A stretch of 64,000 nt of DNA from Marinisporobacter sp. (GTDB lineage: Bacteria > Bacillota > Clostridia > Peptostreptococcales > Thermotaleaceae), in the NCBI GenBank assembly GCA_025210525.1, contig JAOARP010000060.1:1-64000 (forward strand), read 5' to 3'. Positions 53,950 through 63,102 of the stretch are shown in pieces (the first letter of the stretch is position 1; every line of letters begins with the position of its first letter). The position numbers were made by a program, and so were the translations under genes. The notes below the pieces were generated by a model that searched no databases, had not been told where the DNA came from, and saw nothing but the letters and a program-made list of their open reading frames with translations.

Positions 53950-53978
53950 AAGAACCCAATGATGGGTTCTTTTTATTT
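53948..53978. terminator. Terminator of ABC importer 1
   Basis: AAAAGAACCCA (53948-53958) pairs with TGGGTTCTTTT (53963-53973), with a 4-base loop. It also ends the convergent coat-protein gene. Confidence 0.9.
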
Positions 53979-54425
53979 AGGGGTATACATGCCTGTATTT
54001 CTCATGTAATTGAAAATACCTTCGCCGTGTTCTTGTTCTTCTTTTTGAATATGATTGAGTATTTGGCGAATGTTTGTATCACAACATTCAAAAATAGTTG
54101 TATTGTAGGTACTAGATACATATTTTTCTGTCACTAATGCATCGGTACACAGCTTTTTATCATTTTCGTTATATTGACCTTGAAGAGATAGTGTATTTTG
54201 ATTAGATTGTTGATTATTTTCTTGAGGAAGGGCCGGTACCTGTCCACTTAAGATTTCATTAAGGGTGTTTAAATGTTCTTGCTCCTTTGAAGCATAAGTA
54301 CTGAATAATTGTTTTAATTGAGGGTCTTGTGCTTGATTTGCAAAATCTTGATATTTTTGGACACAAGCTTCTTCATGACTTTTTTCATCTTCTAAAAGCA
54401 TTCTTTCTTTTGCAGTTAAGATCAT
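53973..54425 (-). CDS. CotF-like spore coat protein
   Basis: The 150-residue helical protein (MILTAKERMLLEDEKSHEEACVQKYQDF, then ASKEQEHLNTLNEIL, a Q/N-rich linker, then DALVTEKYVSSTYNTTIFEC) matches the CotF/ferritin-like coat family. ATG 54425 follows GGAGGTGAAACA. The open frame continues upstream through 37 hydrophobic codons that are not homologous and are excluded. It is likely deposited on spores. Confidence 0.85.
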   Translation of the reverse strand: MILTAKERMLLEDEKSHEEACVQKYQDFANQAQDPQLKQLFSTYASKEQEHLNTLNEILSGQVPALPQENNQQSNQNTLSLQGQYNENDKKLCTDALVTEKYVSSTYNTTIFECCDTNIRQILNHIQKEEQEHGEGIFNYMRNTGMYTPK

Positions 54426-54615
54426 AATTGTTTCACCTCCTAAGGTTATTCTTTGCAATATTTTACAAACTATTCTATAATATAGATATAGGATAGATAA
54501 AGAAACCTTATAGAAGAAAAAATACATAAATGACATTTCAAAATATTACCAAAAAGAAGGAGTTTTACAATTTTTGTCTAAAATATAAATAAACAGAAAA
54601 CCTTGAGGTGATGAT

Positions 54616-54849
54616 ATGAAAAAGATTCAAGAGCTTAATCCGCTATTGAATGATGAGTTTTATGAATTGATGGACGTGGTAAAAACGTTTGTAGGGTATT
54701 TAGAGGAATTATTAGAAAAAGGAATTATTACAAAAGTACAGTTTGATGAAATGACAGCATACAAGAAAAAGTTTATAAATTATATGGAAAATGAAATACA
54801 TTTTGAGAAGGAACTAACGAAAAACGAGATAGTACAAAAGCATATGTAG
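54616..54849 (+). CDS. Unrecognised 77-residue helical protein
   Basis: The ribosome site TTGAGGTGATGAT precedes ATG 54616. The protein is charged and fully helical (MKKIQELNPLLNDEFYELMDV, then LEELLEKGIITKVQFDEMTAYKKKF) and lacks cysteine and membrane segments. A terminator follows, so it is a genuine short transcript. No family is recognised. Confidence 0.65.
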   Translation: MKKIQELNPLLNDEFYELMDVVKTFVGYLEELLEKGIITKVQFDEMTAYKKKFINYMENEIHFEKELTKNEIVQKHM

Positions 54850-54863
54850 AAGTTTAAAACTTT

Positions 54864-54893
54864 AAAAGTCTTTCCATGAAAGACTTTTTTTCT
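54864..54893 (+). terminator. Terminator of the 77-residue gene
   Basis: AAAAGTCTTTC (54864-54874) pairs with GAAAGACTTTT (54878-54888), followed by a T run. Confidence 0.9.
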
Positions 54894-55051
54894 TTGTGTA
54901 AAATATGATAAAGATTATTGAATTCGTTATCAATTGAAAATAAGTGATGCATAGATGAGAAAAATAAAATATTGGAAAATAAGGGTTGCAAAAGAATATA
55001 AAACTCATATAATATAATGTAAAGATATCAATTGAAAATGGAGGGGAGAAT

Positions 55052-55969
55052 ATGCACTCTATGGAATTGGATGGGAAAGAAAGGCTAAAATTAGGAAATA
55101 AGATTATACGAATCACTATTGTTTTAAATGTACTTCTTACAATATTTAAAATAGGAGTGGGCTACATAGGTAGTAGTACTGCTATTATAGCTGATGGACT
55201 TCATTCTGCTTCAGATATTATCACTTCTATTGGTGTGATTGTAGGCATGTTTTTAGCAGCTAAACCAAGAGACGAAAAACATCAGTATGGACATGAAAAA
55301 GCGGAATCTTTAGCAGGATTTTTTTTAGCAGCAATTTTAACATTAACAGGAATCAATATAGGTTTTGGGTCGATTAAAATTATGTATATGAAAAGTTATC
55401 ATATACCACATATCTATACAGGAGTCATTGCATTTATTTCTATTCTTGTAAAGGAATATCAATTTAGAATTACTATGGATGCTGCTAAAAAATTAAACAG
55501 CAATGCCATGATGAGTGATGCTTGGCATCATAGATCCGATGCTTTTTCATCTATTGCAGCTTTTATAGGGATTATAGGAGCAAGAATGGGATATGGATTT
55601 TTAGACCCATTAGCAGGGATTATCGTTTCAATTATTGTTGTAAAGGTAGGGATCGAGCTTTTACTTTCTTCTATAGATGAACTAATGGATGGAGCCATTG
55701 ACCAAGAAAAGATGGATACAATAAAAAAACAAATAGAGCTGATTGAGGGAATAAAAAGTGTGACAGATTTAAGAGGTAGAAAACATGGTTCAAAGGCATG
55801 TATTGATATAAAAATTTGTGTGGATCCATTTATTTCTGTGTACATGGGGCATAATATTGGAGAGAAAGCAGAGAAATTAATTTTATCTCAGATTAAAAAT
55901 GCAAAAGAGGTTATTGTGCATATAGATCCTTGTGATACAAAAAACTGTGAGGGCAGTTGTAAGGAGTAA
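55052..55969 (+). CDS. Cation diffusion facilitator (CDF) transporter
   Basis: The 305-residue protein has six membrane segments. The metal-site motifs are DGLHSASD in segment 2 and DAWHHRSD in segment 5. A cytoplasmic domain follows (DLRGRKHGSKACIDIKICVDP) and a Cys-rich end (CDTKNCEGSCKE). CDF proteins export Zn, Fe, Co or Mn. The His/Asp pattern in segment 5 fits a zinc or broader-specificity type, not proven. Ribosome site GGAGGGG. Confidence 0.94.
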   Translation: MHSMELDGKERLKLGNKIIRITIVLNVLLTIFKIGVGYIGSSTAIIADGLHSASDIITSIGVIVGMFLAAKPRDEKHQYGHEKAESLAGFFLAAILTLTGINIGFGSIKIMYMKSYHIPHIYTGVIAFISILVKEYQFRITMDAAKKLNSNAMMSDAWHHRSDAFSSIAAFIGIIGARMGYGFLDPLAGIIVSIIVVKVGIELLLSSIDELMDGAIDQEKMDTIKKQIELIEGIKSVTDLRGRKHGSKACIDIKICVDPFISVYMGHNIGEKAEKLILSQIKNAKEVIVHIDPCDTKNCEGSCKE

Positions 55970-56034
55970 ATGATTGATTTTTTAATAGAAGAAATATATA
56001 ATCATACAGAAGACTTGATTTAGGAGGAAGAACG

Positions 56035-56787
56035 ATGGGATTACATGCTTTTTCTCGTACTGAATTAGTAATAGGTACAGAAAATTTAGAAAAGCTAAAA
56101 AACAGCAAAGTTGCTATATTTGGAATTGGTGGAGTAGGAACATATGTAGCAGAGGGTCTAGCAAGATCAGGGGTAGGAAGCTTTGTTTTAGTAGATGATG
56201 ATGATGTATGTCTTACGAATATTAATCGTCAAATTCATGCTTTAAGAAGTACTGTTGGAAGAGCAAAGGTAGAGCTTATGAAAGAACGTATATTAGATAT
56301 AAACCCTAATGCCATAGTAGAAACTAAAAAGATGCTCTATACATCTGAGACGGCAAGAGATTTATTAAGAGATGACTATGACTATGTGGTAGATGCAATA
56401 GATATGGTATCGTCAAAGCTAGATTTAGTAGAAAGATGCTTCCATAGAGGAATCAATATGATTAGTAGCATGGGTGCTGGAAATAAGCTAGATCCTACTC
56501 AATTTGAAGTAACAGATATTTATAAAACTTCTATTTGTCCTTTAGCAAAAGTTATGAGAAAAGAGTTGAGAAAAAGAGGGGTAAAAAAATTAAAGGTGGT
56601 ATATTCTAAGGAAGAACCTATAAAGCCTAAAGTAGTGAATGCAGATTGCAAAACCGATTGCATTTGTACAAATAAAGATAGAACTTGTTCTGTAAAACGC
56701 CAAGTTCCAGGAAGTATGGCTTTTGTACCTTCTGTTGCAGGACTTATTATTGCATCTGCTGTAGTGAGAGATCTCATTGATCTATAA
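56035..56787 (+). CDS. tcdA: tRNA threonylcarbamoyladenosine dehydratase
   Basis: The 250-residue E1-like protein has the nucleotide-binding start (VAIFGIGGVGTYVAEGLARSG), DDDDVCLTNINRQIHA, the DYVVDAIDMVSSKLDL core, a cysteine set (NADCKTDCICTNKDRTC) and the closing block VPGSMAFVPSVAGLI. TcdA (YgdL/CsdL) cyclises t6A to ct6A at position 37 of tRNAs. It follows the CDF gene by 65 bp. Confidence 0.94.
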   Translation: MGLHAFSRTELVIGTENLEKLKNSKVAIFGIGGVGTYVAEGLARSGVGSFVLVDDDDVCLTNINRQIHALRSTVGRAKVELMKERILDINPNAIVETKKMLYTSETARDLLRDDYDYVVDAIDMVSSKLDLVERCFHRGINMISSMGAGNKLDPTQFEVTDIYKTSICPLAKVMRKELRKRGVKKLKVVYSKEEPIKPKVVNADCKTDCICTNKDRTCSVKRQVPGSMAFVPSVAGLIIASAVVRDLIDL

Positions 56788-56836
56788 GGAAGAAAAAAGT
56801 AAAATTAAAAGAATGAAATAATACTTTTATATATTG

Positions 56837-56870
56837 AAATAAGACTCAAGGAATGGAGTCTTATTTTTAT
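56837..56870 (+). terminator. Terminator of tcdA
   Basis: AAATAAGACTC (56837-56847) pairs with GAGTCTTATTT (56856-56866), then T residues. Confidence 0.85.
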
Positions 56871-56894
56871 GCAAAAAAAAATATAAATATACGC

Positions 56895-56923
56895 TTGCAT
56901 AAATATAAAAATATATGTATAAT
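56895..56923 (+). promoter_or_regulatory. Promoter of ABC binding protein 2
   Basis: TTGCAT (56895-56900), 17 bp, TATAAT (56918-56923), followed by ATTACACATGAT. The TACGC element before the -35 and the ATTACACATGAT-like tail recur at the third binding-protein gene. Confidence 0.8.
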
Positions 56924-56964
56924 ATTACACATGATATAAATGAACTTTAAGGAGGAGAATAAAA

Positions 56965-57786
56965 ATGGTTAAAAAGAATAGTAAAAAAATAATAGCAATC
57001 CTATTAATGGTATGTATGGCATTTACATTTTCGGGATGTACAAAAGAAAAGAGTAGTGCAGACGAAGCTATGACAAAGGTAGAAAAAATTAAAAAATCAG
57101 GGAAATTAGTATTAGGTACAGCAGCAGATTATCCACCTTATGAATTCCACAAAGAAATTGATGGAAAAGATACGATTGTAGGATTTGATATTGAAATTGC
57201 AAAGGCTATAGCAAAAGAACTTGATGTTGAGCTTGAAATTAAAGATATGAAGTTTGATGGACTGTTAGCAGCTCTTGTAGCGAATAAAATTGACTTTATT
57301 ATTGCAGGAATGGTTCCAACAGAAGAAAGAGCAAAAAGTGTTGATTTTTCAAAAACATATTATCAAGCAGAACAAAAGGTACTTATTAAGAAGGACAATG
57401 TAGATAAATTTAAAACAAAGGATGATTTTAAAGGAGTAAAAATCGGAGCTCAAAAGGCATCTGTACAAGAGGAAATTGCAAAGGGAATTGAAGGTGCAGA
57501 TGTGAAATCTTTAAGTAAACTGACTGATTTAGTATTAGAATTGAACAACGATAAAGTAGAGGCTGTTATATTAGTAGGACCTGTAGCAGATGCATATGCG
57601 AATAGTAATCCAGATCTTTATGTACCAGATGTATCCTTTGGACAGGAAGATGGTGTTGCCATAGCTGTAAATAAAGGAAATGAAGAGTTTGTAAAAGCTG
57701 TTAATGAAGCATTAGATAAATTAATCAGCGAAGGAAAAATTGATAAATTTATCGCAGAGGCAACAAAATTAGCAGAAGAAGAATAG
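56965..57786 (+). CDS. Amino-acid ABC transporter binding lipoprotein 2
   Basis: A 273-residue family-3 binding protein with lipobox (FSGCTKEKS), GTAADYPPYEFHKEIDGKD, GFDIEIAKAIAKELDVE and FIIAGMVPTEERAKSVDFS. It is closely related to binding protein 3 (most of the length matches), so the two arose by duplication. It is encoded alone ahead of the second LarA-family gene, with a hairpin between, and presumably shares the permease at 60.2 kb. Ribosome site AAGGAGGAG. Confidence 0.95.
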   Translation: MVKKNSKKIIAILLMVCMAFTFSGCTKEKSSADEAMTKVEKIKKSGKLVLGTAADYPPYEFHKEIDGKDTIVGFDIEIAKAIAKELDVELEIKDMKFDGLLAALVANKIDFIIAGMVPTEERAKSVDFSKTYYQAEQKVLIKKDNVDKFKTKDDFKGVKIGAQKASVQEEIAKGIEGADVKSLSKLTDLVLELNNDKVEAVILVGPVADAYANSNPDLYVPDVSFGQEDGVAIAVNKGNEEFVKAVNEALDKLISEGKIDKFIAEATKLAEEE

Positions 57787-57795
57787 ATGGTATAA

Positions 57796-57837
57796 AGCAA
57801 AAGGTGATAGAATCTATCCCTTTTGCTCAATTTTTTT
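57796..57837 (+). terminator. Attenuator hairpin after binding protein 2
   Basis: AGCAAAAGG (57796-57804) pairs with CCTTTTGCT (57819-57827), extended by GATAG/CTATC, then a T7 run. The T run ends about 20 bp before the second LarA-family start, so readthrough would be needed for that gene unless another promoter exists. Confidence 0.8.
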
Positions 57838-57855
57838 GGAGAAAGAGGGAAAAAT

Positions 57856-59148
57856 ATGAAGACAATCAAGATGAAATATGGGAATACATTTATGGATGTA
57901 GCTATTCCTGAAGAAAAATTTCTTGGAATAATAGAAAGTAAGGGTGAGAAAATCAATAAAAAAGAAGAAGAAGAGGTTGTTTTAGAAGCATTAAAAAACC
58001 CTATTGAAAGTAAGCCTTTAAGAGAAATGGTTAAGTCTTCAGAAAAAATTTGTATTATTATTTCTGATGTTACAAGGGCTTGGCAGAAAATGAGTTTCTA
58101 TCTTTCTTTTATAGTAGATGAACTGAATGAAGCAGGAATTAAGGATAAGGATATTACCTTCCTTTGTGCTACAGGGACCCATAGAAGTCAGACAAAGGAA
58201 GAACATGAGCTTCTCTTAGGGAAAAAACTATCAAAAAGATTTGAAGTGATAGATCATAATTGTTTTGATGAAGAGCATTTGGTATATTTAGGAAAGACCA
58301 GTTTTGGAACACCTATAAGTATCAATAAAAAGGCTATTGAGGCGGATCACATTATATTAACAGGAGCTATTGTATTTCATGATTTGGCAGGCTGGGGAGG
58401 CGGAAGAAAATCCATTTTACCAGGGATTGCATCCTTTGAATCTATTATGGCAAATCATGCACTAGCACTAAGTAAAGAGATAGGAGAAGGTTCTAATCCA
58501 GAAGTTCGATGTGGAAGTGTTGATAAAAATCCAATTCATTTAGATATGATGGAGGCAGCAAGTTTTGTGAAACCTTCTTTTTTATTCAATGTGATTTTAG
58601 ATGATCAAGGATGTATTATAAAGGCAGTGGCAGGAAATTATGAAAAAGCCCATACGGTAGGACGAAGAATGGTAGATGAACTAGATGGCGTATGGATTAA
58701 GGAAAAAGCAGATTTGGTTATTGCATCAGCTGGAGGATATCCTAAAGATATAAACCTTTATCAAGCCACAAAAGCATTAAGTAATGCGAAAGAAGCTGTA
58801 AATTTGGGAGGATATATTATTATTTTAAGTGAATGTATTGAAGGCTTTGGGAATGAAGATTTGCGCCGAATTATTGAAAAATATAAAAATAATATAGAAA
58901 GAGAATGTGCTGTAAGAGAAAAGTTTACGGTAGCAAAATATATAGGATATGATATGGCAGTATCAGCAAGGAAATGGCATGTTATATTTGTATCTAATAT
59001 AGATAAAGATTTATTAGAGCAGGTAAATATTAGGGTAGTTAAAACGGTGAAAGAGGCTTTAAACTTGGTTTATAAGGAAAAAGGAAAAAGTTTAAAGACC
59101 TATTTTATGCCTTATGGAGGGAATACTTTACCTAAAATAGAAAAATGA
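57856..59148 (+). CDS. larA: LarA-family nickel-pincer racemase/epimerase, paralogue 2
   Basis: A 430-residue LarA homologue very similar to the gene at 50.2 kb. The cofactor and catalytic residues are His109 (ATGTH), His175 (AIVFH), Lys185 (GWGGGRK) and His201 (MANH). Sequence between motifs differs clearly from paralogue 1, which suggests a different or refined substrate. It lies between two near-identical binding-protein genes and upstream of a permease, an ATPase and an aminotransferase. ATG 57856 follows AGAGGG; upstream in-frame codons overlap the attenuator and are rejected. Exact substrate unknown. Confidence 0.85.
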   Translation: MKTIKMKYGNTFMDVAIPEEKFLGIIESKGEKINKKEEEEVVLEALKNPIESKPLREMVKSSEKICIIISDVTRAWQKMSFYLSFIVDELNEAGIKDKDITFLCATGTHRSQTKEEHELLLGKKLSKRFEVIDHNCFDEEHLVYLGKTSFGTPISINKKAIEADHIILTGAIVFHDLAGWGGGRKSILPGIASFESIMANHALALSKEIGEGSNPEVRCGSVDKNPIHLDMMEAASFVKPSFLFNVILDDQGCIIKAVAGNYEKAHTVGRRMVDELDGVWIKEKADLVIASAGGYPKDINLYQATKALSNAKEAVNLGGYIIILSECIEGFGNEDLRRIIEKYKNNIERECAVREKFTVAKYIGYDMAVSARKWHVIFVSNIDKDLLEQVNIRVVKTVKEALNLVYKEKGKSLKTYFMPYGGNTLPKIEK

Positions 59149-59179
59149 AAAAAAAATCAAAAAAACTTTTAAATACGCA

Positions 59180-59208
59180 CTTGAATATTTATTAGGACTA
59201 ATGTATAA
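59180..59208 (+). promoter_or_regulatory. Promoter of ABC binding protein 3
   Basis: TTGAAT (59180-59185), 17 bp, TATAAT (59203-59208), then GTTACACATGATG. It is clearly the duplicate of the promoter at 56895-56923. Confidence 0.8.
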
Positions 59209-59255
59209 TGTTACACATGATGACAAAACATTGAAACTTCAAGGGGGAAATAAAA

Positions 59256-60089
59256 ATGTTCAAAAAAAATAGTAAAAAAATAATAGCAATGCTATTATTG
59301 GTATGTATGGTATTTGCATTTACAGGATGTGGACAACAAAAAAGTAGTGCAGATGAAGCTGTGAGTAAAGTGGAAAAAATAAAGAAGGCAGGAAAAATTG
59401 TAGTTGGTACATGTGCAGATTATCCACCATATGAATTTCATAAAGAAATCGATGGACAAGATACAATTGTAGGATTTGATATTGAGATTGCTAAGAAAGT
59501 AGCAGAAGAACTTGATGTAGAGCTTGAGATTAAAGATATGAAATTTGATGGATTATTACCAGCTCTTGTAGCAAATAAAATTGATTTTATTGCCGCGGGA
59601 ATGAATCCAACAGAAGAAAGAGCAAAAAGTGTTGATTTTTCTAAGGTATATTATAAAGAAGAACAAAGAATATTAGTAAAGAAAGAATTAGTAGATAAGA
59701 TCAAAGGAAAAGAAGATTTCAAAGGTCTTAAAATAGGAGCTCAAAAGGCAACAATACAGCAAGATTTAGCACAAAGTATTGAAGGAGCTGAACCTAAACT
59801 ACTTAGCAAAATAACGGATTTAGTATTAGAATTATCAAATGATAAGATTCAAGGAATTGTTTTAGTAAAACCTGTAGCAGAAGCTTATGCAAAGCAGAAT
59901 GAAGATTTAGCTGTATTAGATTTAGGTTTAGGTACAGGAAATGAAGCAGACTCTAGTGTAGCTATAGCCATTAATAAAGGAAATGAAGAGTTGGTACAAT
60001 CAATTGATAAAACACTAGATCAGTTAATGAGCGAAGGTAAAGTAGATGAATTTATAGCTGAGGCAGTTAAATTATCTGAAGAAGAGTAG
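59256..60089 (+). CDS. Amino-acid ABC transporter binding lipoprotein 3
   Basis: The 277-residue family-3 binding protein has a lipobox (FTGCGQQKS), GTCADYPPYEFHKEIDGQD, GFDIEIAKKVAEELDVE and FIAAGMNPTEERAKSVDFS. It is the closest relative of binding protein 2. It heads the permease-ATPase part of the locus. Changes near the ligand site (CADYPPY for AADYPPY, AAGMNP for IAGMVP) suggest related but not identical ligands. Ribosome site AAGGGGG. Confidence 0.95.
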   Translation: MFKKNSKKIIAMLLLVCMVFAFTGCGQQKSSADEAVSKVEKIKKAGKIVVGTCADYPPYEFHKEIDGQDTIVGFDIEIAKKVAEELDVELEIKDMKFDGLLPALVANKIDFIAAGMNPTEERAKSVDFSKVYYKEEQRILVKKELVDKIKGKEDFKGLKIGAQKATIQQDLAQSIEGAEPKLLSKITDLVLELSNDKIQGIVLVKPVAEAYAKQNEDLAVLDLGLGTGNEADSSVAIAINKGNEELVQSIDKTLDQLMSEGKVDEFIAEAVKLSEEE

Positions 60090-60104
60090 AAAATATAAAA
60101 AAAG

Positions 60105-60138
60105 GCAAAAGGTGATGAATCATCTTTTGCTTAAATTT
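60105..60138 (+). terminator. Attenuator hairpin after binding protein 3
   Basis: GCAAAAGGTGAT (60105-60116) pairs with ATCATCTTTTGC (60119-60130), with one G-U, then TTAAATTTT. It shares its GCAAAAG/CTTTTGC core with the hairpin after binding protein 2. Likely a partial terminator that keeps binding-protein mRNA in excess. Confidence 0.75.
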
Positions 60139-60204
60139 TGTTCGTGACGTATAATAGAAATTGTTATGTAAAAAAATCACAGGATTTATTAGGAGGTGTC
60201 AGCA

Positions 60205-60867
60205 TTGGATATAGCATTTTTGGCGAAATATTATAAGTTTTTTATTAGTGGAACAGGAGTTACTTTACTACTTTCTTTCTTTGGTGTGATTTTTGGTGTT
60301 GTTGTGGGGATTTTCTTAGCTTTAATGAAAATGTCAGAAAAAAGAATTTTTAGATTTCCAGCAACAGCTTATATTGAGGTAGTAAGAGGAACACCCCTTT
60401 TAGTGCAATTATTTATTATTTATTATGGATTACCTCTATTGATAGGGATAGAATTTCCAGATTTAATGCTTGCAATTATTGCCGTATCTTTTAATAGTGC
60501 AGCGTATGTGGCAGAGATTATTCGTGCAGGGATACAATCCATTGACAAAGGACAAATGGAAGCGGCAAGATCTTTAGGAATGACAAATGGAATGGCTATG
60601 AGATATATTATTATTCCTCAAGCATTCAAAAATATTTTACCAGCACTTGGAAATGAATTTATTGTATTAGTAAAAGAATCAGCTATTGTTTCTGTTGTTG
60701 GAATATATGATTTAATGTATCGAGCAGATACAGTAAGGGGAATATCCTATAAACCTTTTGCACCGCTCATTATTGCAGCCATTATTTACTTTATTATTAC
60801 ATTTACCCTTTCAAAACTAGTAGGGATTCTTGAGAGGAGGTTAAGTGCCAGTGATTCACGTAACTAA
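60205..60867 (+). CDS. Amino-acid ABC transporter permease 2
   Basis: The HisM/GlnP-type permease of about 220 residues has [17 protein letters not shown] and the EAA loop ([33 protein letters not shown]). TTG 60205 lies eight bases after AGGAGG and is preferred to GTG 60196, which overlaps it. It overlaps the ATPase gene by 23 bp. It probably serves both binding proteins 2 and 3. Confidence 0.94.
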   Translation: MDIAFLAKYYKFFISGTGVTLLLSFFGVIFGVVVGIFLALMKMSEKRIFRFPATAYIEVVRGTPLLVQLFIIYYGLPLLIGIEFPDLMLAIIAVSFNSAAYVAEIIRAGIQSIDKGQMEAARSLGMTNGMAMRYIIIPQAFKNILPALGNEFIVLVKESAIVSVVGIYDLMYRADTVRGISYKPFAPLIIAAIIYFIITFTLSKLVGILERRLSASDSRN

Positions 60868-61573
60868 TTTAAACAAAAGCTTTGGGGATTTACATGTTTT
60901 AAAAGGAATAGATGAGCATATTAAAAAAGGAGAGGTTGTTGTTGTTATAGGTCCTAGTGGATCTGGTAAAAGTACTTTTTTAAGATGTTTAAATCTTTTA
61001 GAAGAGCCTACAGGTGGAGATATTGTTTTTGAAGGTGCTTCTATTATGGATAAAAAGAATGATATTAATAAACAAAGAGAAAAAATGGGGATGGTATTTC
61101 AACAGTTTAATTTATTTCCACATATGACAGTTTTAGAAAATATTACCCTTGCCCCAATAAAAGTAAAAAATATGGGAAAATCAGAAGCAGAAAAGATTGC
61201 ATTTAGGCTATTAGAGAGAATCGGACTTTCGGATAAGGCAAATAATTATCCAAATCAGTTATCTGGAGGACAAAAACAAAGAATTGCTATTGCAAGAGCT
61301 TTAGCTATGTCTCCTGATGTAATGCTTTTTGATGAGCCAACTTCAGCACTAGACCCTGAGATGGTTGGAGAAGTATTAGATGTAATGAAAGAATTAGCAG
61401 CAGAGGGTATGACCATGGTGGTAGTTACCCATGAGATGGGATTTGCAAAGGAAGTTGCAACGAGAGTACTTTTTATGGATGGAGGAAAAGTTGTAGAACA
61501 AGCAGAGCCTAAAGAGATATTTGAAAATCCTAAACATCCAAGGACAAAAGACTTCTTAGGAAAAGTTTTATAA
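60845..61573 (+). CDS. Amino-acid ABC transporter ATPase 2
   Basis: The GlnQ-type ATPase of 242 residues has Walker [19 protein letters not shown], signature LSGGQKQR, Walker [15 protein letters not shown] and VTHEMGF. It starts with GTG 60845, just after AGGAGG (GTG 60851 is an alternative). The overlap with the permease gene shows translational coupling. A 15-bp terminator follows. Confidence 0.94.
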   Translation: MPVIHVTNLNKSFGDLHVLKGIDEHIKKGEVVVVIGPSGSGKSTFLRCLNLLEEPTGGDIVFEGASIMDKKNDINKQREKMGMVFQQFNLFPHMTVLENITLAPIKVKNMGKSEAEKIAFRLLERIGLSDKANNYPNQLSGGQKQRIAIARALAMSPDVMLFDEPTSALDPEMVGEVLDVMKELAAEGMTMVVVTHEMGFAKEVATRVLFMDGGKVVEQAEPKEIFENPKHPRTKDFLGKVL

Positions 61574-61582
61574 GTTTGACCT

Positions 61583-61622
61583 AATATTCGTGAAAAATAG
61601 ATGTTTTTCACGAATATTTTTA
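61583..61622 (+). terminator. Terminator of ABC importer 2
   Basis: AATATTCGTGAAAAA (61583-61597) pairs perfectly with TTTTTCACGAATATT (61604-61618), followed by T residues. Confidence 0.92.
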
Positions 61623-61661
61623 TAAATAGGATTCATGATAAAAAAGAAAGCAGGTGGAAGG

Positions 61662-62816
61662 ATGAAGCATAGATTTTTATCGAAGAGATATTGGAATAGC
61701 ATTACAACCCCTATGGCAGAGGTCGTTGAACTTAGCTATAAGTATGATGATTTGATTAATTTAAGTTTAGGAGATCCTGATTATATTACAGACAAATCTA
61801 TTATTAATGAAGCTTTTTTAGATGCTAACAAAGGACATACAAGATATGCAGATTCTTTAGGAGATCCCCAGTTACGATGTGAGATTGCAAACTTTTATCA
61901 AAGAACCTATCATTATGAAGTGAATGATGAAGAAATCATGGCTACTGTAGGAGCTTGTCATGGTATGTACCTAATACTTGAAGCTATTTTAGATGATGGA
62001 GATGAAGTGATTGTACCAGAGCCTTATTTTACTCCCTATTACAATCAAATACAGTTAGTAAGAGGAAAACCTGTAATATTAGAAACCTATGAAAGAGATC
62101 ATTTTCAGATAGATGTTGAAAAGTTAAAGGGGCTCATTACCAATCGAACAAAAGCAATTATTATAAATACTCCCAATAATCCAACAGGAGCATGTATTGA
62201 TGAAGAGCATTTAAAGAAAATAGCAAAAGTTGCTATAGAACATGATTTGATTGTTATAGCAGATGAGGTATATGGTGGATTTAGCTTTCAAAAGCCTTTT
62301 GTACCTATGGCAAAAATAGAAGGAATGAAGGAAAGAACCATTACATTAGGAAGTTTTTCAAAAGATTATGCTATGACAGGATGGAGAATTGGATATGCAT
62401 TAGCCCCTAATTATATTATTGATTGTATAAGAGATATTAATGAAGGGATATGTTTTTCAGCCCCATCTATTTCGCAAAGGGCAGCTATTCATGCAATTAG
62501 AATGAGAGAAAATGTGTTAGAGCCTATGGCGAAGGAATATAAAAAACGAGTTGAGTATGCTTATAAAAGAATCAATGAAATTCCGAAAATATCAGTGCTT
62601 CCTCCTCAAGGAACATTTTACTTATTTGTAAATATAAAAGAAACAGGACTTACTTCTATGGAGATGAGTAGAAAACTATTAGAAGAAGCACATGTTTTAG
62701 TGATTCCAGGAAGTGCCTTTGGAAAAAGCGGAGAAGGATATATTAGGATTGCATGTACTGTAGGGGTGGAGCGATTAAAGGAAGCTTTTGATCGGATAGA
62801 AAAAATCAATCTATAA
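61662..62816 (+). CDS. Class I/II PLP-dependent aminotransferase
   Basis: The 384-residue enzyme has the fold-type-I aminotransferase pattern: INLSLGDPDY, GHTRYADSLGDPQLR, VPEPYFTPYYNQI, NTPNNPTGA, VIADEVYGGF, the PLP Lys in GSFSKDYAMTGWRIGYAL, and the C-terminal Arg in GYIRIACT. It moves amino groups between amino acids and 2-oxoacids. ATG 61662 follows AGGTGGAAGG; ATG 61635 is in frame but less likely. It follows the second importer after a strong terminator, so joint function is inferred from neighbourhood only. Confidence 0.92.
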   Translation: MKHRFLSKRYWNSITTPMAEVVELSYKYDDLINLSLGDPDYITDKSIINEAFLDANKGHTRYADSLGDPQLRCEIANFYQRTYHYEVNDEEIMATVGACHGMYLILEAILDDGDEVIVPEPYFTPYYNQIQLVRGKPVILETYERDHFQIDVEKLKGLITNRTKAIIINTPNNPTGACIDEEHLKKIAKVAIEHDLIVIADEVYGGFSFQKPFVPMAKIEGMKERTITLGSFSKDYAMTGWRIGYALAPNYIIDCIRDINEGICFSAPSISQRAAIHAIRMRENVLEPMAKEYKKRVEYAYKRINEIPKISVLPPQGTFYLFVNIKETGLTSMEMSRKLLEEAHVLVIPGSAFGKSGEGYIRIACTVGVERLKEAFDRIEKINL

Positions 62817-62840
62817 TAGATGAAAATGTAAGTTATATAC

Positions 62841-62877
62841 AAATTCAGGTGGAGCAAAAGCTCTTCCTGGATTTTTT
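62841..62877 (+). terminator. Terminator of the aminotransferase gene
   Basis: AAATTCAGG (62841-62849) pairs with CCTGGATTT (62866-62874), with an inner GAGC/GCTC, then T residues. Confidence 0.8.
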
Positions 62878-62988
62878 AATTTATAGGACATATGTATATA
62901 ATTGATGATTTAGAAAAGAATTTGTAACACAATTGTTATTGATTATAATAGGATATTTGTGGTATATATAAATAAGGGACGAGAGGTT

Positions 62989-63058
62989 TATTATTGACAT
63001 AAAAATGGGGATGGGCATACTTTGGGAAGTATAAAAAAACATAAAATAGTCAATAATA
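62989..63058. promoter_or_regulatory. Spaced inverted repeat upstream of the 33-residue peptide gene
   Basis: TATTATTGAC (62989-62998) and GTCAATAATA (63049-63058) are perfect inverted repeats about 50 bp apart. Between them lies a short stem ATACTT/AAGTAT (63017-63032). The left arm contains a TTGACA-like -35. Could be a regulator site or a tiny element. Confidence 0.4.
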
Positions 63059-63102
63059 CAGAAGTTCTTATAGAATAATATTTGTGTTAAGGAGAATGAA
63101 AA

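Noticed and set aside
51678-61573. Lactate utilisation operon because of LarA
   Set aside because: No lactate permease, lactate dehydrogenase or larB/C/E is present; the importers are amino-acid type.
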